From positions 124,001-188,000 of the forward strand of contig JAIBEX010000021.1 in the NCBI GenBank assembly GCA_019459455.1: a DNA stretch of 64,000 nt. The letters run 5' to 3'. Made by a program: the position numbers and the translations under genes. Positions 16,224 through 24,593 of this stretch are shown piece by piece. Position 1 is the stretch's first letter. The number at the start of each line of letters is the position of its first letter. The notes below the pieces were generated by a model. The model saw only the letters and a program-made list of their open reading frames with translations. It did not search any database and had not been told where the DNA came from. The stretch comes from Weeksellaceae bacterium (lineage in GTDB: Bacteria > Bacteroidota > Bacteroidia > Flavobacteriales > Weeksellaceae).

Positions 16224-16910
16224 ATGAATCATCGGATTGAAAAAACGGTTCTTTTCGTTAAAGAAAAACTGAAGGATGCCGAGGCCGGCCACGACTGGTT
16301 TCATATTGAACGGGTATGGAATCTTGCAAAGAAGATTGCTGAGATTGAAAGCTGTAACCGGGAAGTGGTGGAGCTGGCCGCCCTGCTGCACGACATTGCC
16401 GATCCTAAATTTCATGACGGCAATGAAGAGCTTGCGCTTACTATTTCAGGGGAACACCTAGTAAGCATTGGAGCCGAAGCGGATATTATTCAGCAGGTTC
16501 TGTTCATTATTAAGCACATGTCCTTCAAGAACAGTCTGGAGACCGGCCCGGCCAGTGCATTAATGACCACAGGATCCCGGACCCCCTTAACCGAACTGCA
16601 TATCGTTCAGGATGCCGACCGCCTGGATGCAATAGGAGCCATAGGCATTGCGCGTACATTCAATTTCGGCGGGTACAAAAATAACCTCATGTACGATCCT
16701 GAGATTAAACCTAAACTTAACATGACCAAAGCCGAATACAAAAAGAACGACGGCACAACCATTAACCATTTTTACGAAAAACTGCTGCTGCTGAAAGACC
16801 GCATGAACACAGTAACCGCAAAAAAAATTGCATCCCGGAGACACGATTTTATGCTTAAATTTTTGGAAGAGTTTTATAATGAATGGAATTCCAATGATAC
16901 ATCATGCTGA
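16224..16910 (+). CDS. HD-domain phosphohydrolase (YedJ-like)
   Basis: The 228-residue product has the metal-binding HD signature: H-D-W-F-H-I-E-R-V at residues ~23-31, L-L-H-D-I-A-D-P-K-F at ~55-64, and D-A-D-R-L-D-A-I-G-A-I-G around residue 130. This arrangement H...HD...D matches the YedJ/HDIG-like soluble phosphohydrolases that act on nucleotides or other phosphate esters. The C-terminal helices (F-Y-E-K-L-L-L-L-K-D-R-M) are also typical of the family. Substrate is not known. Confidence 0.88.
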   Translation: MNHRIEKTVLFVKEKLKDAEAGHDWFHIERVWNLAKKIAEIESCNREVVELAALLHDIADPKFHDGNEELALTISGEHLVSIGAEADIIQQVLFIIKHMSFKNSLETGPASALMTTGSRTPLTELHIVQDADRLDAIGAIGIARTFNFGGYKNNLMYDPEIKPKLNMTKAEYKKNDGTTINHFYEKLLLLKDRMNTVTAKKIASRRHDFMLKFLEEFYNEWNSNDTSC

Positions 16911-17121
16911 TTTATCTTGTTTTTTAGATCTTTAATCACCATACGCGATATGAGTTTCAGGCCAGTTGCGGAGCAACGGTCAATTTACAGGATTGGAATT
17001 CATTCATTCCATTTTTTGGAAACTTCATCCGGGAGAAACCGCTTTTATGTTCAGAATTTTTTTGGAGTTCTGTCCGGAATGGAAGGGCGTTTATTGCCGT
17101 GCTTTACCCGCACAAAATAAT

Positions 17122-17129
17122 TATCTTTG
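17122..17129 (+). promoter_or_regulatory. -7 promoter box before the 17137 gene
   Basis: TATCTTTG, a full TAnnTTTG match, ends only seven bases before the ATG at 17137, predicting a very short leader. Confidence 0.5.
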
Positions 17130-17136
17130 CTGACCG

Positions 17137-17730
17137 ATGGAAAACTACATCTTTATCATATTTCTTCTGTTGTGCCTTGCGCTGCTGCTGTCTGTCCTTA
17201 AAAGAGGCAAATATGCGCTCTATGCAAAGGTGCTCAGGCTGGTCATTATCGTGGGAGCGGTGGTCTATTTCACGATGTGGTTTGTGAAAAGGAGCAAGTA
17301 TCCGTTTGTAATGAATGCCATGGCAGTACAGATCATCAACAAACTGCCGCAGCCGCTGGATTTTTACGTAGTCAAGGTCACGGATTCTAAAAATGAAACG
17401 GACAGGTATGAGCTGAAACACGCAGGGAAGATCCGTCCCGAACATTATCAGCTGGAATATCTTAAAATGGACCAATCCACCGAGTTTTGGGTGGCCGGGT
17501 ACCTGGGTAGAAAGAACATGGTCTATTTTTCCCAGCATGCCGTCCCGAACAAGAACAGCGACCAGATCATTGAGGTCAACAATTACATCAACCAGAGCAT
17601 GAAACTGTCCGAAACAGCCGGTTCGCTCATCGATGTAAAGAAAATGGAAAACACGGGCAGCAGCGTATGGGTGACCCTGAGCCTGCTTCTGCTCTTTTTG
17701 AATACCGTACTCATCGTAAGAAGGAAATAA
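17137..17730 (+). CDS. Hypothetical membrane protein, three helices
   Basis: The 197-residue product is not recognised. Hydrophobic segments lie at about residues 4-20 and 30-50 near the N-terminus and 175-194 at the C-terminus. Between them is a ~120-residue soluble region rich in strands (L-D-F-Y-V-V-K-V-T-D-S-K), probably periplasmic. The C-terminus ends R-R-K, a cytoplasmic anchor. It is convergent with the MacAB-like operon and has its own -7 box. Confidence 0.6.
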   Translation: MENYIFIIFLLLCLALLLSVLKRGKYALYAKVLRLVIIVGAVVYFTMWFVKRSKYPFVMNAMAVQIINKLPQPLDFYVVKVTDSKNETDRYELKHAGKIRPEHYQLEYLKMDQSTEFWVAGYLGRKNMVYFSQHAVPNKNSDQIIEVNNYINQSMKLSETAGSLIDVKKMENTGSSVWVTLSLLLLFLNTVLIVRRK

Positions 17731-17754
17731 AAAATCCTGAAATAATTTCAGGAT
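17727..17754 (-). terminator. Terminator of the MacAB-like operon
   Basis: ATCCTGAAA (17734-17742) pairs with TTTCAGGAT (17746-17754) as a perfect 9-bp stem. The A-rich run just before it (17727-17733) is a T-run on the minus strand, so it ends the operon whose last gene stops at 17786. Confidence 0.8.
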
Positions 17755-17785
17755 CCAATGGGTTTTGTTTCGCGGGCGGAACCTC

Positions 17786-18979
17786 TTATGATTTTTTCTC
17801 TTCCAGTGCTTCTTTATCCTTGTCGCTCGGATTCCAGACTTTCACTTCTGCATTTTTGTCAATACCGGAGAGGATCTGAACATTGATACCGTCGCTCGCA
17901 CCCAGGGTTACAAACACTTTTTTGAAGGAGCCGTCCTTCTGTTTTACCTCTACAAAAGGCACATCTTTGCCGTTTTTCTTCTCATACTGGATCAGCGCTT
18001 CATCCAGCAGCAGGGCATTTTTCTGTGAACTTAAGACGATTTCTCCGTTAGCAGAAAATCCTGCCCTGATGTATTCGTTGTTGGGATTAAACACGTCACC
18101 TTCCACGGGGAACTTTATCGTTCCGCTCTGGTCCTTACCCTTGGGGGCAATCATCGTAAGGCGTCCCGGGAATTTCTTGTTCTGCAGGGCGCCAATCACA
18201 ACATTCATGTTCATCCCTTCCTTCAGTTTCCCGGCCTGGGCCTCGTCGATCTCCCCCTGGAAGATCAGTGAGTTCAGGTCCGCAATGGAGGCAATGGTGG
18301 TTCCGGAGTTGAAGGAGTTGGCTTCAATGACCTGGCTTCCCACCTTCACCGGAACTTCCAAAACGGTTCCATTGGCCTTCGACCGTATTTGGGTCGTAGC
18401 AAGACTCTGCAACTCGGGGGTGACACCGGTTCTGGCAATCTGCAGGTTCTTTTGTGCGGTATTCAGCTGTTGGTTGGCGTTCCGTACCTGTATCTGTGCG
18501 GACTGTACCTGCTGCTGTGCTACCAAAAATTCCTGTCTTGAAATCACTCCCTGATTAAAGAGCCGCTGCTGCATGGAAAACTGTTTCTGCTGGTTGTCCA
18601 GATTGAGCCGTGCATTGCTGATCTGTAGATTCGCATTGTTGATTTCCTGCTGTGCACCATTTACATTCTGGATACTGGGAACAATCCGGATGGTGGCCAG
18701 AAGCTGGCCGATGGTCACCTTGTCACCTTCGTCTACCAGGACCCTGTCCACGATTCCTGACATGTTGGGCTTTATCTCGATTTCTTCGCGCGGTACAATT
18801 TTCCCTGTCGCCATTACCTTGTCTTCCATATTCTGGACCATAGGCTTTTTTGTGAGGAAGGTTTCGCTTTCTTTTGAATTGGATTTAATCAGATATCCGA
18901 CTCCCGCAAAAAGTCCGGCGGCTACCAGCAGGCCGAGGAAGATATAGAGTACTTTTTTTCCGGTGATTTTCTTGTTCAT
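17786..18979 (-). CDS. MacA-like periplasmic adaptor (HlyD/MFP family)
   Basis: The 397-residue product has one N-terminal membrane helix (Y-I-F-L-G-L-L-V-A-A-G-L-F-A-G-V-G-Y). A biotinyl-lipoyl half-motif follows (P-N-M-S-G-I-V-D-R-V-L-V-D-E-G-D-K-V), then a long coiled-coil hairpin (~105-195, rich in Q/N/A) and the second lipoyl half (S-K-A-N-G-T-V-L-E-V-P-V-K-V-G). Beta-barrel and membrane-proximal domains complete it. Such adaptors bridge a MacB-type ABC pump and an outer membrane channel. It is the last gene of a four-gene operon; no TolC-like gene is adjacent, so the channel must be encoded elsewhere. Confidence 0.9.
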   Translation of the reverse strand: MNKKITGKKVLYIFLGLLVAAGLFAGVGYLIKSNSKESETFLTKKPMVQNMEDKVMATGKIVPREEIEIKPNMSGIVDRVLVDEGDKVTIGQLLATIRIVPSIQNVNGAQQEINNANLQISNARLNLDNQQKQFSMQQRLFNQGVISRQEFLVAQQQVQSAQIQVRNANQQLNTAQKNLQIARTGVTPELQSLATTQIRSKANGTVLEVPVKVGSQVIEANSFNSGTTIASIADLNSLIFQGEIDEAQAGKLKEGMNMNVVIGALQNKKFPGRLTMIAPKGKDQSGTIKFPVEGDVFNPNNEYIRAGFSANGEIVLSSQKNALLLDEALIQYEKKNGKDVPFVEVKQKDGSFKKVFVTLGASDGINVQILSGIDKNAEVKVWNPSDKDKEALEEKKS

Positions 18980-19021
18980 ATGATTGGTTTATTTTTTAAA
19001 TCTTTTTAATTGTGACATTTA

Positions 19022-20290
19022 TTACTCGCTCCGCAGCGCTTCTATCGGCCGTATTTTCACTGCACGCTGTGCGGGAATCATTCCTACAATCAGGCCGAGG
19101 GTCACCATAACCGCCATGGCTGAAAAAACATTCCCATAATCTACTGTGGGGTTGTAAAACGGAAACTCTTCCTGGTCTCTGGTAAAAACATCAAGCACCA
19201 TTAAGAGTAAAATCCCGAAGATGAATCCCAGTATCCCCGAGGTGAGCGTAATAACCACACTCTCCAGCAGGATTTGGTTTCTGACCTCCGCCGGTTTCGC
19301 TCCGATTGCACGGCGGATGCCGATTTCCTTTGTCCTTTCCTTTACGGTGATGAGTAATATATTCGAAATGGCAATTACCCCCGCCAGGATCGTAAGTGTT
19401 CCCACGATGATGGTAAGCAGCTGCATGCCGCTTAAGAATCCCGTAAGTTTCTTAAATTCCTTGCCCAGGTTAAAGCTGCCGAACGCATTGGTGTCCTCCG
19501 GGGAAACATTGTATTTTGCCTTCAGCGCGTCCTTCACTTTTTCTTCCACAATGCTTACATCGGCATTCGGCATGCTTACGATTGAAAAAACGTCCACCTG
19601 ATCACCCGCATTGAACATTTTCATATAGGTGGTAAGCGGGATATAGGCGGTGGTGGCATTCTCCATTGGACTGGCTCGCTTAACCGTAAACACCCCGATG
19701 ATGTTGAAAAAGGTGCCTTTCACGTTGATGCTTTGCCCTATTGGGTTTTCCTTTTTCTTGTGGTCGAAGAAGTTTTTGTAAATATCTTCTCCTATTACAA
19801 TCACATTTTTATTCAGGGAAAGATCCGCGTCATTCAGATACCGGCCGAAGAGGAGTTTCTTTTCGGAAATCCTGTTGCCCACGGGTGAATCACCGTTCAG
19901 GGAATAGGTACCCGTCTTTCCGGTACGCGACATCAGTTCGCCGGCACTGCCGAAACTTCCTTTGGAGCTTTGGGGTGATATATAATCGATTTCCGGAATC
20001 TTTGCTTCCAGCATTGCGATGTCATTCCTGTCCAGCATCATCTTCCGGCCTTTTGCAAAACCGGCGTAGGGAATGTTGGTATTTTGGGCCCACATAAAGA
20101 TACTGTTGGTGGCAAATCCGGAGAAGAGTTTATCGAACCCGTTTTCCATGCCTTTGGCCGCGCCCAGGAGCGAGACATACAGAAACATGCCCCATGCCAC
20201 ACCAATCATGGTAAGAAAGGTGCGGAGCTTGTTCTGACGCAGGGAATGATAGATCTCCTGCCAGGTGTCGGTCTTGAAAACGATGTTCAT
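19022..20290 (-). CDS. MacB-like ABC transporter permease
   Basis: The 422-residue product has the MacB/FtsX architecture. An N-terminal helix (L-R-T-F-L-T-M-I-G-V-A-W-G-M-F-L-Y-V) is followed by a large periplasmic domain (about residues 45-280), then three helices at the C-terminus including I-S-N-I-L-L-I-T-V-K-E-R-T-K-E-I-G-I-R-R-A-I-G-A. The latter is the coupling segment conserved in FtsX-domain permeases. Its paralogue lies directly upstream in the operon, so the pair could form a heterodimer. It ends in R-P-I-E-A-L-R, as its paralogue does. Confidence 0.92.
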   Translation of the reverse strand: MNIVFKTDTWQEIYHSLRQNKLRTFLTMIGVAWGMFLYVSLLGAAKGMENGFDKLFSGFATNSIFMWAQNTNIPYAGFAKGRKMMLDRNDIAMLEAKIPEIDYISPQSSKGSFGSAGELMSRTGKTGTYSLNGDSPVGNRISEKKLLFGRYLNDADLSLNKNVIVIGEDIYKNFFDHKKKENPIGQSINVKGTFFNIIGVFTVKRASPMENATTAYIPLTTYMKMFNAGDQVDVFSIVSMPNADVSIVEEKVKDALKAKYNVSPEDTNAFGSFNLGKEFKKLTGFLSGMQLLTIIVGTLTILAGVIAISNILLITVKERTKEIGIRRAIGAKPAEVRNQILLESVVITLTSGILGFIFGILLLMVLDVFTRDQEEFPFYNPTVDYGNVFSAMAVMVTLGLIVGMIPAQRAVKIRPIEALRSE

Positions 20291-20326
20291 GATCAGTTCA
20301 GTTTACTTTCTCAGTTTTTTATTAAT

Positions 20327-21559
20327 CTATTCCGCCCTCAGGGCTTCAATCGGCTTGATTTTACTTGCACGGTACGACGGTACAAAACCGGCGATAAGGC
20401 CCGAGAGGACCAGACAGATAAAGGCCGCTATGATAAGTCCCCAGCCCACACTTGGGTCTTTGATAAAATATTCCTCCAGGCCGTCCCCAATCAGGTTTAA
20501 AGTCAGGACGCCCAGTCCGACGCCTATGAAACCGGATATCACCGTAATCACGATACTTTCCTGTATGATGAGGGCAATGATGCTGTTCGGTTTCGCGCCA
20601 ATGGCCTTCCTGACCCCAATTTCCTGGGTCCTTTCTTTCACGATATACACCATGATGTTGCTGATGCCGATGATTCCGGCAAGCAGGGTTCCCATGCCAA
20701 TGAACCCGACCACCAAAGTCAGGATAAAAAGAAACTGGAAGCTGTCTTTGGTGTTTTCCGCATTGTTCCGTACGCGGATTGCATTTTCATCATCCGGTGA
20801 AACCTTATGTCTTGCTTTTACCTGCTTTTCGATTTCCTCGCCGTATTTTATGGCTTCGTCCGGCGTCATGTTCTGGTTATAGGTGAGCTGTATGGAATTA
20901 ACAGTATCTGACCCCTTCTTCATTTGCTGCAGGGTGGAGATCGGGATGGAAATCATCCGTTCCTCAAAGTCACCTCCGCCTTCATCCGAGAATACCCCAA
21001 CTACCTTAAATATCGTACCGTTGATTTCCAGGTCCTTACCGACCGGACTTCCGTCCTTTATAAGGTCCCGCTGAACCATCCTTCCGATAATGGCCACATT
21101 CTGCCTCCGTTGTAGATCTCCGGGGCTGATATACCTGCCCTCCACCAGTTTTCTGTTCTCGATGAATTTTTCATCACCCGTAGTTCCGCTGATCTGGTAG
21201 TTCCCGCTTTCCCGGCCGTATTTTACCATCATCCCGGTGCTGTATTTGGGCGCGGAGTATTCCACCTTTGCGGGATCCAAACCAATCACCTCGTCGTAAT
21301 CCTCATTCTTTAAAACGATTTGCCGGTCCGACTGCAGACCGCCGTAAGCCACCGTTGTTTTTCCCGAAAAGATGGCGATGAGGTTCTGGGCATCCCGCGC
21401 AAAACCTTCGGTAAAGGCGTTCTTCAGCCCCGAACCGATGCCGAAAAGTACAATAAAGATGTACAGGCCCAGTGCAACGGTAAATCCGGACAGGATGGTT
21501 CTCAGAACATTACTTCGGATGGAGGCGAAAATTTCCTGCCAGCGGTCCAGGTCAAACAT
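20327..21559 (-). CDS. MacB-like ABC transporter permease (paralogue)
   Basis: The 410-residue product has the same fold as its neighbour: N-terminal helix (L-R-T-I-L-S-G-F-T-V-A-L-G-L-Y-I-F-I-V), a periplasmic MacB_PCD domain, then the FtsX core with I-V-K-E-R-T-Q-E-I-G-V-R-K-A-I-G-A and a C-terminal K-P-I-E-A-L-R. The two share the same end and coupling helix but differ elsewhere, suggesting an old duplication. With the ATPase it probably makes a mechanotransmission-type exporter rather than a transporter moving substrate across the inner membrane. It is second in the operon. Confidence 0.92.
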   Translation of the reverse strand: MFDLDRWQEIFASIRSNVLRTILSGFTVALGLYIFIVLFGIGSGLKNAFTEGFARDAQNLIAIFSGKTTVAYGGLQSDRQIVLKNEDYDEVIGLDPAKVEYSAPKYSTGMMVKYGRESGNYQISGTTGDEKFIENRKLVEGRYISPGDLQRRQNVAIIGRMVQRDLIKDGSPVGKDLEINGTIFKVVGVFSDEGGGDFEERMISIPISTLQQMKKGSDTVNSIQLTYNQNMTPDEAIKYGEEIEKQVKARHKVSPDDENAIRVRNNAENTKDSFQFLFILTLVVGFIGMGTLLAGIIGISNIMVYIVKERTQEIGVRKAIGAKPNSIIALIIQESIVITVISGFIGVGLGVLTLNLIGDGLEEYFIKDPSVGWGLIIAAFICLVLSGLIAGFVPSYRASKIKPIEALRAE

Positions 21560-21570
21560 GGTGGGGATTA

Positions 21571-21640
21571 GGGGTTAAGTTGTTGATTTGTTCAATTGTT
21601 CAGTTGTAAAACTGTAAAGTCGTTCAGTTGTTATCGGCTT
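21571..21640. repeat. Degenerate heptamer array between ABC ATPase and permease genes
   Basis: The spacer reads as about seven related 7-base words built on GTTGATT, TGTTCAA, TTGTTCA, GTTGTAA and AACTGTA. It lies inside the operon, between the ATPase stop at 21649 and the permease start at 21559, in the permease leader. Confidence 0.6.
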
Positions 21641-21648
21641 AAATTCTG

Positions 21649-22341
21649 TTAGACAAGCACGCGCTGGGTGATGAATTCATCACTTTCAATGATGCCGTCC
21701 TTCAGGATCACGTTCCTTTTGGTTTCTGCCGCTACATCGGGCTCATGGGTAACCACAATGATGGTTTTACCTTCCCGGTTGATGTCCTGCAGGAGTTTCA
21801 TGATGTCATAGGTGGTCTTGGAATCCAATGCTCCGGTCGGTTCATCGGCCAGGATAATTTTGGGATTGGTAATGAGGGCGCGGGCAATGGCGACCCTTTG
21901 TTTCTGTCCGCCCGACAGTTCGTTCGGCAGATGATTCGCCCAAGGTGCCAGACTTACTTTTTCAAGATATTCCATGGCTCTTTGGTTACGTTCCTTTCTT
22001 CCGATGTTCTGATAGTAGAGTGGGAGGGCGACATTTTCCAGGGCAGTCTTGTACGCAATCAGGTTAAAGGACTGGAATACAAACCCTAGAAATTTACTTC
22101 GGTATTCTGCCGCTTTTATTTCGGACAGGTCTTCAATCGGGATTCCGTCCAGGGTATAGGTCCCCGAGTCTTTTTCGTCCAGGATGCCGATGATGTTCAG
22201 AAGTGTGGATTTTCCGGAGCCTGAACTTCCCATGATGGATACGAATTCACCTTCGCCTATCTCAAGGTTTATTCCTTTCAAAACGTGGAGTTTGCTCTTC
22301 CCTGTGTCGTATGATTTGTGGAGATTCCGGATGCTTAACAT
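21649..22341 (-). CDS. MacB/LolD-like ABC transporter ATP-binding protein
   Basis: The 230-residue nucleotide-binding protein has Walker [11 protein letters not shown]-loop F-V-F-Q-S-F-N-L, signature [14 protein letters not shown], Walker [15 protein letters not shown] and switch His V-V-T-H-E-P. The [12 protein letters not shown] string and short length place it in the LolD/MacB ATPase group. It is the first gene of the minus-strand operon with two permeases and the adaptor, so the ATPase and permease parts of MacB are separate proteins here. Confidence 0.95.
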   Translation of the reverse strand: MLSIRNLHKSYDTGKSKLHVLKGINLEIGEGEFVSIMGSSGSGKSTLLNIIGILDEKDSGTYTLDGIPIEDLSEIKAAEYRSKFLGFVFQSFNLIAYKTALENVALPLYYQNIGRKERNQRAMEYLEKVSLAPWANHLPNELSGGQKQRVAIARALITNPKIILADEPTGALDSKTTYDIMKLLQDINREGKTIIVVTHEPDVAAETKRNVILKDGIIESDEFITQRVLV

Positions 22342-22758
22342 GAATGGCTGTTACTTCTTTAATAAGTAGGTCTATCTTTTTAATTGTTACAAAGGATTTC
22401 CCTAAATAATAAAATGGCGTCGTTTGACTGTAAGTAATTGTAAAACAGGGTCATTCCGTATGGTGTTTAGCGTTTTTCAGCCGGAAACCTCCAACACGGG
22501 AACATACCGCATCTAAAGTTGCTGATACAGCGGTATGTGTGCCTTTGTGGAAAACTTTTAGGCTTAGAAGTCAGTAATTTAACCATTGCGCCTTTCACAG
22601 GAGCAGGGGATTATCTATTTTTGTTTTCACCTCAAAAAAGGACTTATAACCAGGAGTTGCGTAGTATACGGTTTTATAATATAAACGTTTTCAGGTCGTT
22701 ATAAAATATCCGGACCGCTCCGCAACTGCCAATTTAAACAACATAATTAAAATACACG
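22342..22758. other. Divergent intergenic region between ABC operon and nrdB
   Basis: This 417-base spacer separates two divergent transcription units. It has a plausible nrdB -7 box (22616-22623). I saw no convincing NrdR box pair, no coding frame with family features and no hairpin of note. The stretch 22380-22600 has average composition and remains unexplained. Confidence 0.5.
22616..22623 (+). promoter_or_regulatory. Candidate -7 promoter box of nrdB
   Basis: TATTTTTG fits TAnnTTTG and would give a leader of about 130 bases before the nrdB ATG at 22759. Confidence 0.4.
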
Positions 22759-23733
22759 ATGGGAATTTTTGACAAAAGAGTAAGCTACAAACCGTTTGAA
22801 TATCCGGAAATTTTGCAGTTTGTTGAGGCGATTAACAAATCGTTTTGGGTGCATTCCGAAGTAGACTTTACCGCTGATGTCCAGGATTTCCAGTCCCAGC
22901 TGGAACCGCACGAGAAAAACGCGATTAAAAATGCGCTGCTGGCCATTGCACAGATCGAGGTTTCCGTTAAGACGTTTTGGGGCAATCTGTATAACCACAT
23001 GCCGAAACCGGAGCTTAACGGTCTGGGTTCCACTTTTGCCGAGTGTGAATTCCGCCATTCGGAGGCATACTCCCGTTTGCTGGAAGTGCTGGGGTATAAC
23101 GATGCATTCACGCATGTGGTGGAGATTCCGGCCATTAAAAAGAGGATCGATTTCCTTTCAAATGTGCTGAAACACTCCAATTCCACGACTCCCAAGGAGT
23201 ATGTGTCGTCTCTGCTGCTTTTCAGCATTCTCATCGAGAACGTTTCCCTATTCTCGCAGTTCGCGATTATCCTGTCGTTTACAAGATTCAAGGGCTATAT
23301 GAAGAACGTCTCCAACATCATCGCCTGGACGTCTGTGGACGAGCAAATCCATGCGAATGCCGGAATCTACCTCATCAATAAGATCCGCGAAGAACAGCCT
23401 GACCTGCTCACGGATTCCGATATAGAAGATATTTACACCCTTGTAGACCATTCCATTACAGTGGAGGAGGAGATCCTGGACTGGATCTTTGAACTGGGAG
23501 AGATCGACAACTTTACCAAAGAGGATTTGCTGAACTTCATGAAGTACCGGGTGGACGACAGTCTGAAGAAGATCAGCATGAAAACCCGCTACAACATCAC
23601 GCCGGAACAGTACCGGCCGATGGTCTGGTTCGAGGAGGAGGTTTTTGCAAATTCCATGGACGATTTCTTTGCAAAGCGTCCTGTGGATTATACCAAGCAC
23701 GACAAGAGCATTACCGAGAACGATTTGTTTTAG
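22759..23733 (+). CDS. nrdB: Class I ribonucleotide reductase, small (radical) subunit
   Basis: The 324-residue ferritin-like protein generates the stable radical used by the large subunit. The first metal helix is W-V-H-S-E-V-D-F-T-A-D-V. The second has E-F-R-H-S-E-A-Y, giving ExxH plus a Tyr four residues after the His, the position of the classic radical tyrosine. The later ligands are I-E-N-V-S-L-F and D-E-Q-I-H. The C-terminus ends S-I-T-E-N-D-L-F, the tail that docks on NrdA. The gene order small subunit, small ORF, large subunit is reversed from E. coli nrdAB. Confidence 0.93.
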   Translation: MGIFDKRVSYKPFEYPEILQFVEAINKSFWVHSEVDFTADVQDFQSQLEPHEKNAIKNALLAIAQIEVSVKTFWGNLYNHMPKPELNGLGSTFAECEFRHSEAYSRLLEVLGYNDAFTHVVEIPAIKKRIDFLSNVLKHSNSTTPKEYVSSLLLFSILIENVSLFSQFAIILSFTRFKGYMKNVSNIIAWTSVDEQIHANAGIYLINKIREEQPDLLTDSDIEDIYTLVDHSITVEEEILDWIFELGEIDNFTKEDLLNFMKYRVDDSLKKISMKTRYNITPEQYRPMVWFEEEVFANSMDDFFAKRPVDYTKHDKSITENDLF

Positions 23734-24064
23734 GGTTGGGTTAAACCTTCAAGGTTTTTAAAACCTTGAAGGTTTCGAAGAGTCAAAGAGTCAAAGAGCC
23801 AAGGCAAAAGTAAAAAGTAAAAAGGCAGAAAGGCAAAAAGAAAATGAATTTAGAGCCAGAAGGAAGAGCTAAAGATTAACGCTGTGTTCTCTGTGGTTAG
23901 ATTTCTGAGGAAGGAGGAAAGAACAAAGAGGAAAGAACAAAGACTTCGGGTGCCATGGCTTTAAAGTGCTATTTTCCAACATCTCAGGTTTTTATTAATA
24001 GTAAGTATATTGCCTAAAGCCTAAAGCCTAAAGCCTAAAGCTTACAGCATTAAAAAAACAACCA
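23734..24064. repeat. Repeat-filled spacer after nrdB: hairpin, 8-bp words and heptamers
   Basis: It starts with a perfect 15-bp inverted repeat: AAACCTTCAAGGTTT, beginning at 23743, pairs with AAACCTTGAAGGTTT ending at 23775. An A-rich region of roughly 8-base words (GAGTCAAA, GAGCCAAG, AAAAGGCA) follows at 23777-23845. Four exact copies of GCCTAAA plus two degenerate ones end the spacer (24012-24053). The hairpin may act as the nrdB terminator. Confidence 0.75.
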
Positions 24065-24403
24065 ATGATCAATATAAACGTAAAATATACCGTATTGCCC
24101 GGATTTTCGGATACGAACAGGGAGAATATTGAACGCTTTCTGGCATCCTTTCGTGAGCTCGACCATACGAAATTCCGCTATCAGGTTTTTGTGGAAGAAG
24201 ACGGACTCACGTTCTATCACCATTCTGCCTATGCGAATGAGGAGATTCAGAAACAGCTTCTGGCCATGCCGCAGTTTCTGGAGTTCCAGCGGCAGCGGGA
24301 CGCCAACCTTAAGGGAGAGACCGAAATGAAGGTCCTGAAGTTTCAGGGGAGCGCCGGAAGTTTTGATAACATTTTCGGGAATTTTGATGCCCCTGAGATT
24401 TAA
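24065..24403 (+). CDS. Conserved small protein between nrdB and nrdA (possible ABM-like fold)
   Basis: The 112-residue soluble product is not firmly recognised. The pattern I-N-V-K-Y-T-V-L-P-G-F, F-R-Y-Q-V-F-V-E-E-D-G-L-T-F-Y-H-H-S-A-Y-A-N-E-E and L-L-A-M-P-Q-F-L-E-F-Q-R-Q-R resembles small ferredoxin-like dimeric proteins such as antibiotic-biosynthesis monooxygenase (ABM) domains. It sits between the two ribonucleotide reductase subunit genes on the same strand, so a role tied to that enzyme is a reasonable guess and nothing more. The GCCTAAA array lies just upstream of its start. Confidence 0.6.
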   Translation: MININVKYTVLPGFSDTNRENIERFLASFRELDHTKFRYQVFVEEDGLTFYHHSAYANEEIQKQLLAMPQFLEFQRQRDANLKGETEMKVLKFQGSAGSFDNIFGNFDAPEI

Positions 24404-24442
24404 GGATACAAATTCAGCTATAAGAAGCGAAGAACAATATTC

Positions 24443-24506
24443 TAGCCCTGATGGAAGCGGCATCCCCGCCGCGGCGGGATACAGCGGACAGCGGGACCGG
24501 ACGTGA
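24443..24506 (+). repeat. Flavobacterial interspersed hairpin element
   Basis: The segment begins AGCCCTGATGGAAGCGGCAT and ends in GATACAGCGGACAGCGGGAC. Between them is a short hairpin, CCGCC/GGCGG. From memory, elements with the same ends and a variable hairpin tip recur in many Flavobacteriales genomes. It lies between the small ORF and nrdA; function is unknown. No reading frame through it looks like protein. Confidence 0.5.
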
Positions 24507-24551
24507 AAGAAAGCAGTAACGGGTTGCTTCAGAAAAATATAAATAATATAT

Positions 24552-24593
24552 GTACATCGTACTTTGTACTTTATACATTTTACAACATAAACA
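24552..24593 (+). repeat. Heptamer array forming the nrdA leader
   Basis: Six 7-base words (GTACATC, GTACTTT, GTACTTT, ATACATT, TTACAAC, ATAAACA) run without gaps and end exactly at the nrdA ATG (24594). It should be part of the 5' untranslated region and contains the initiation region. Confidence 0.7.

Noticed and set aside
16917-17120. Open frame of 67 codons between HD hydrolase and 17137 genes
   Set aside because: No convincing start context or family features; likely chance.
22519-22704. Open frame of 61 codons upstream of nrdB
   Set aside because: Covers the candidate nrdB promoter, lacks coding character and has no recognisable features.
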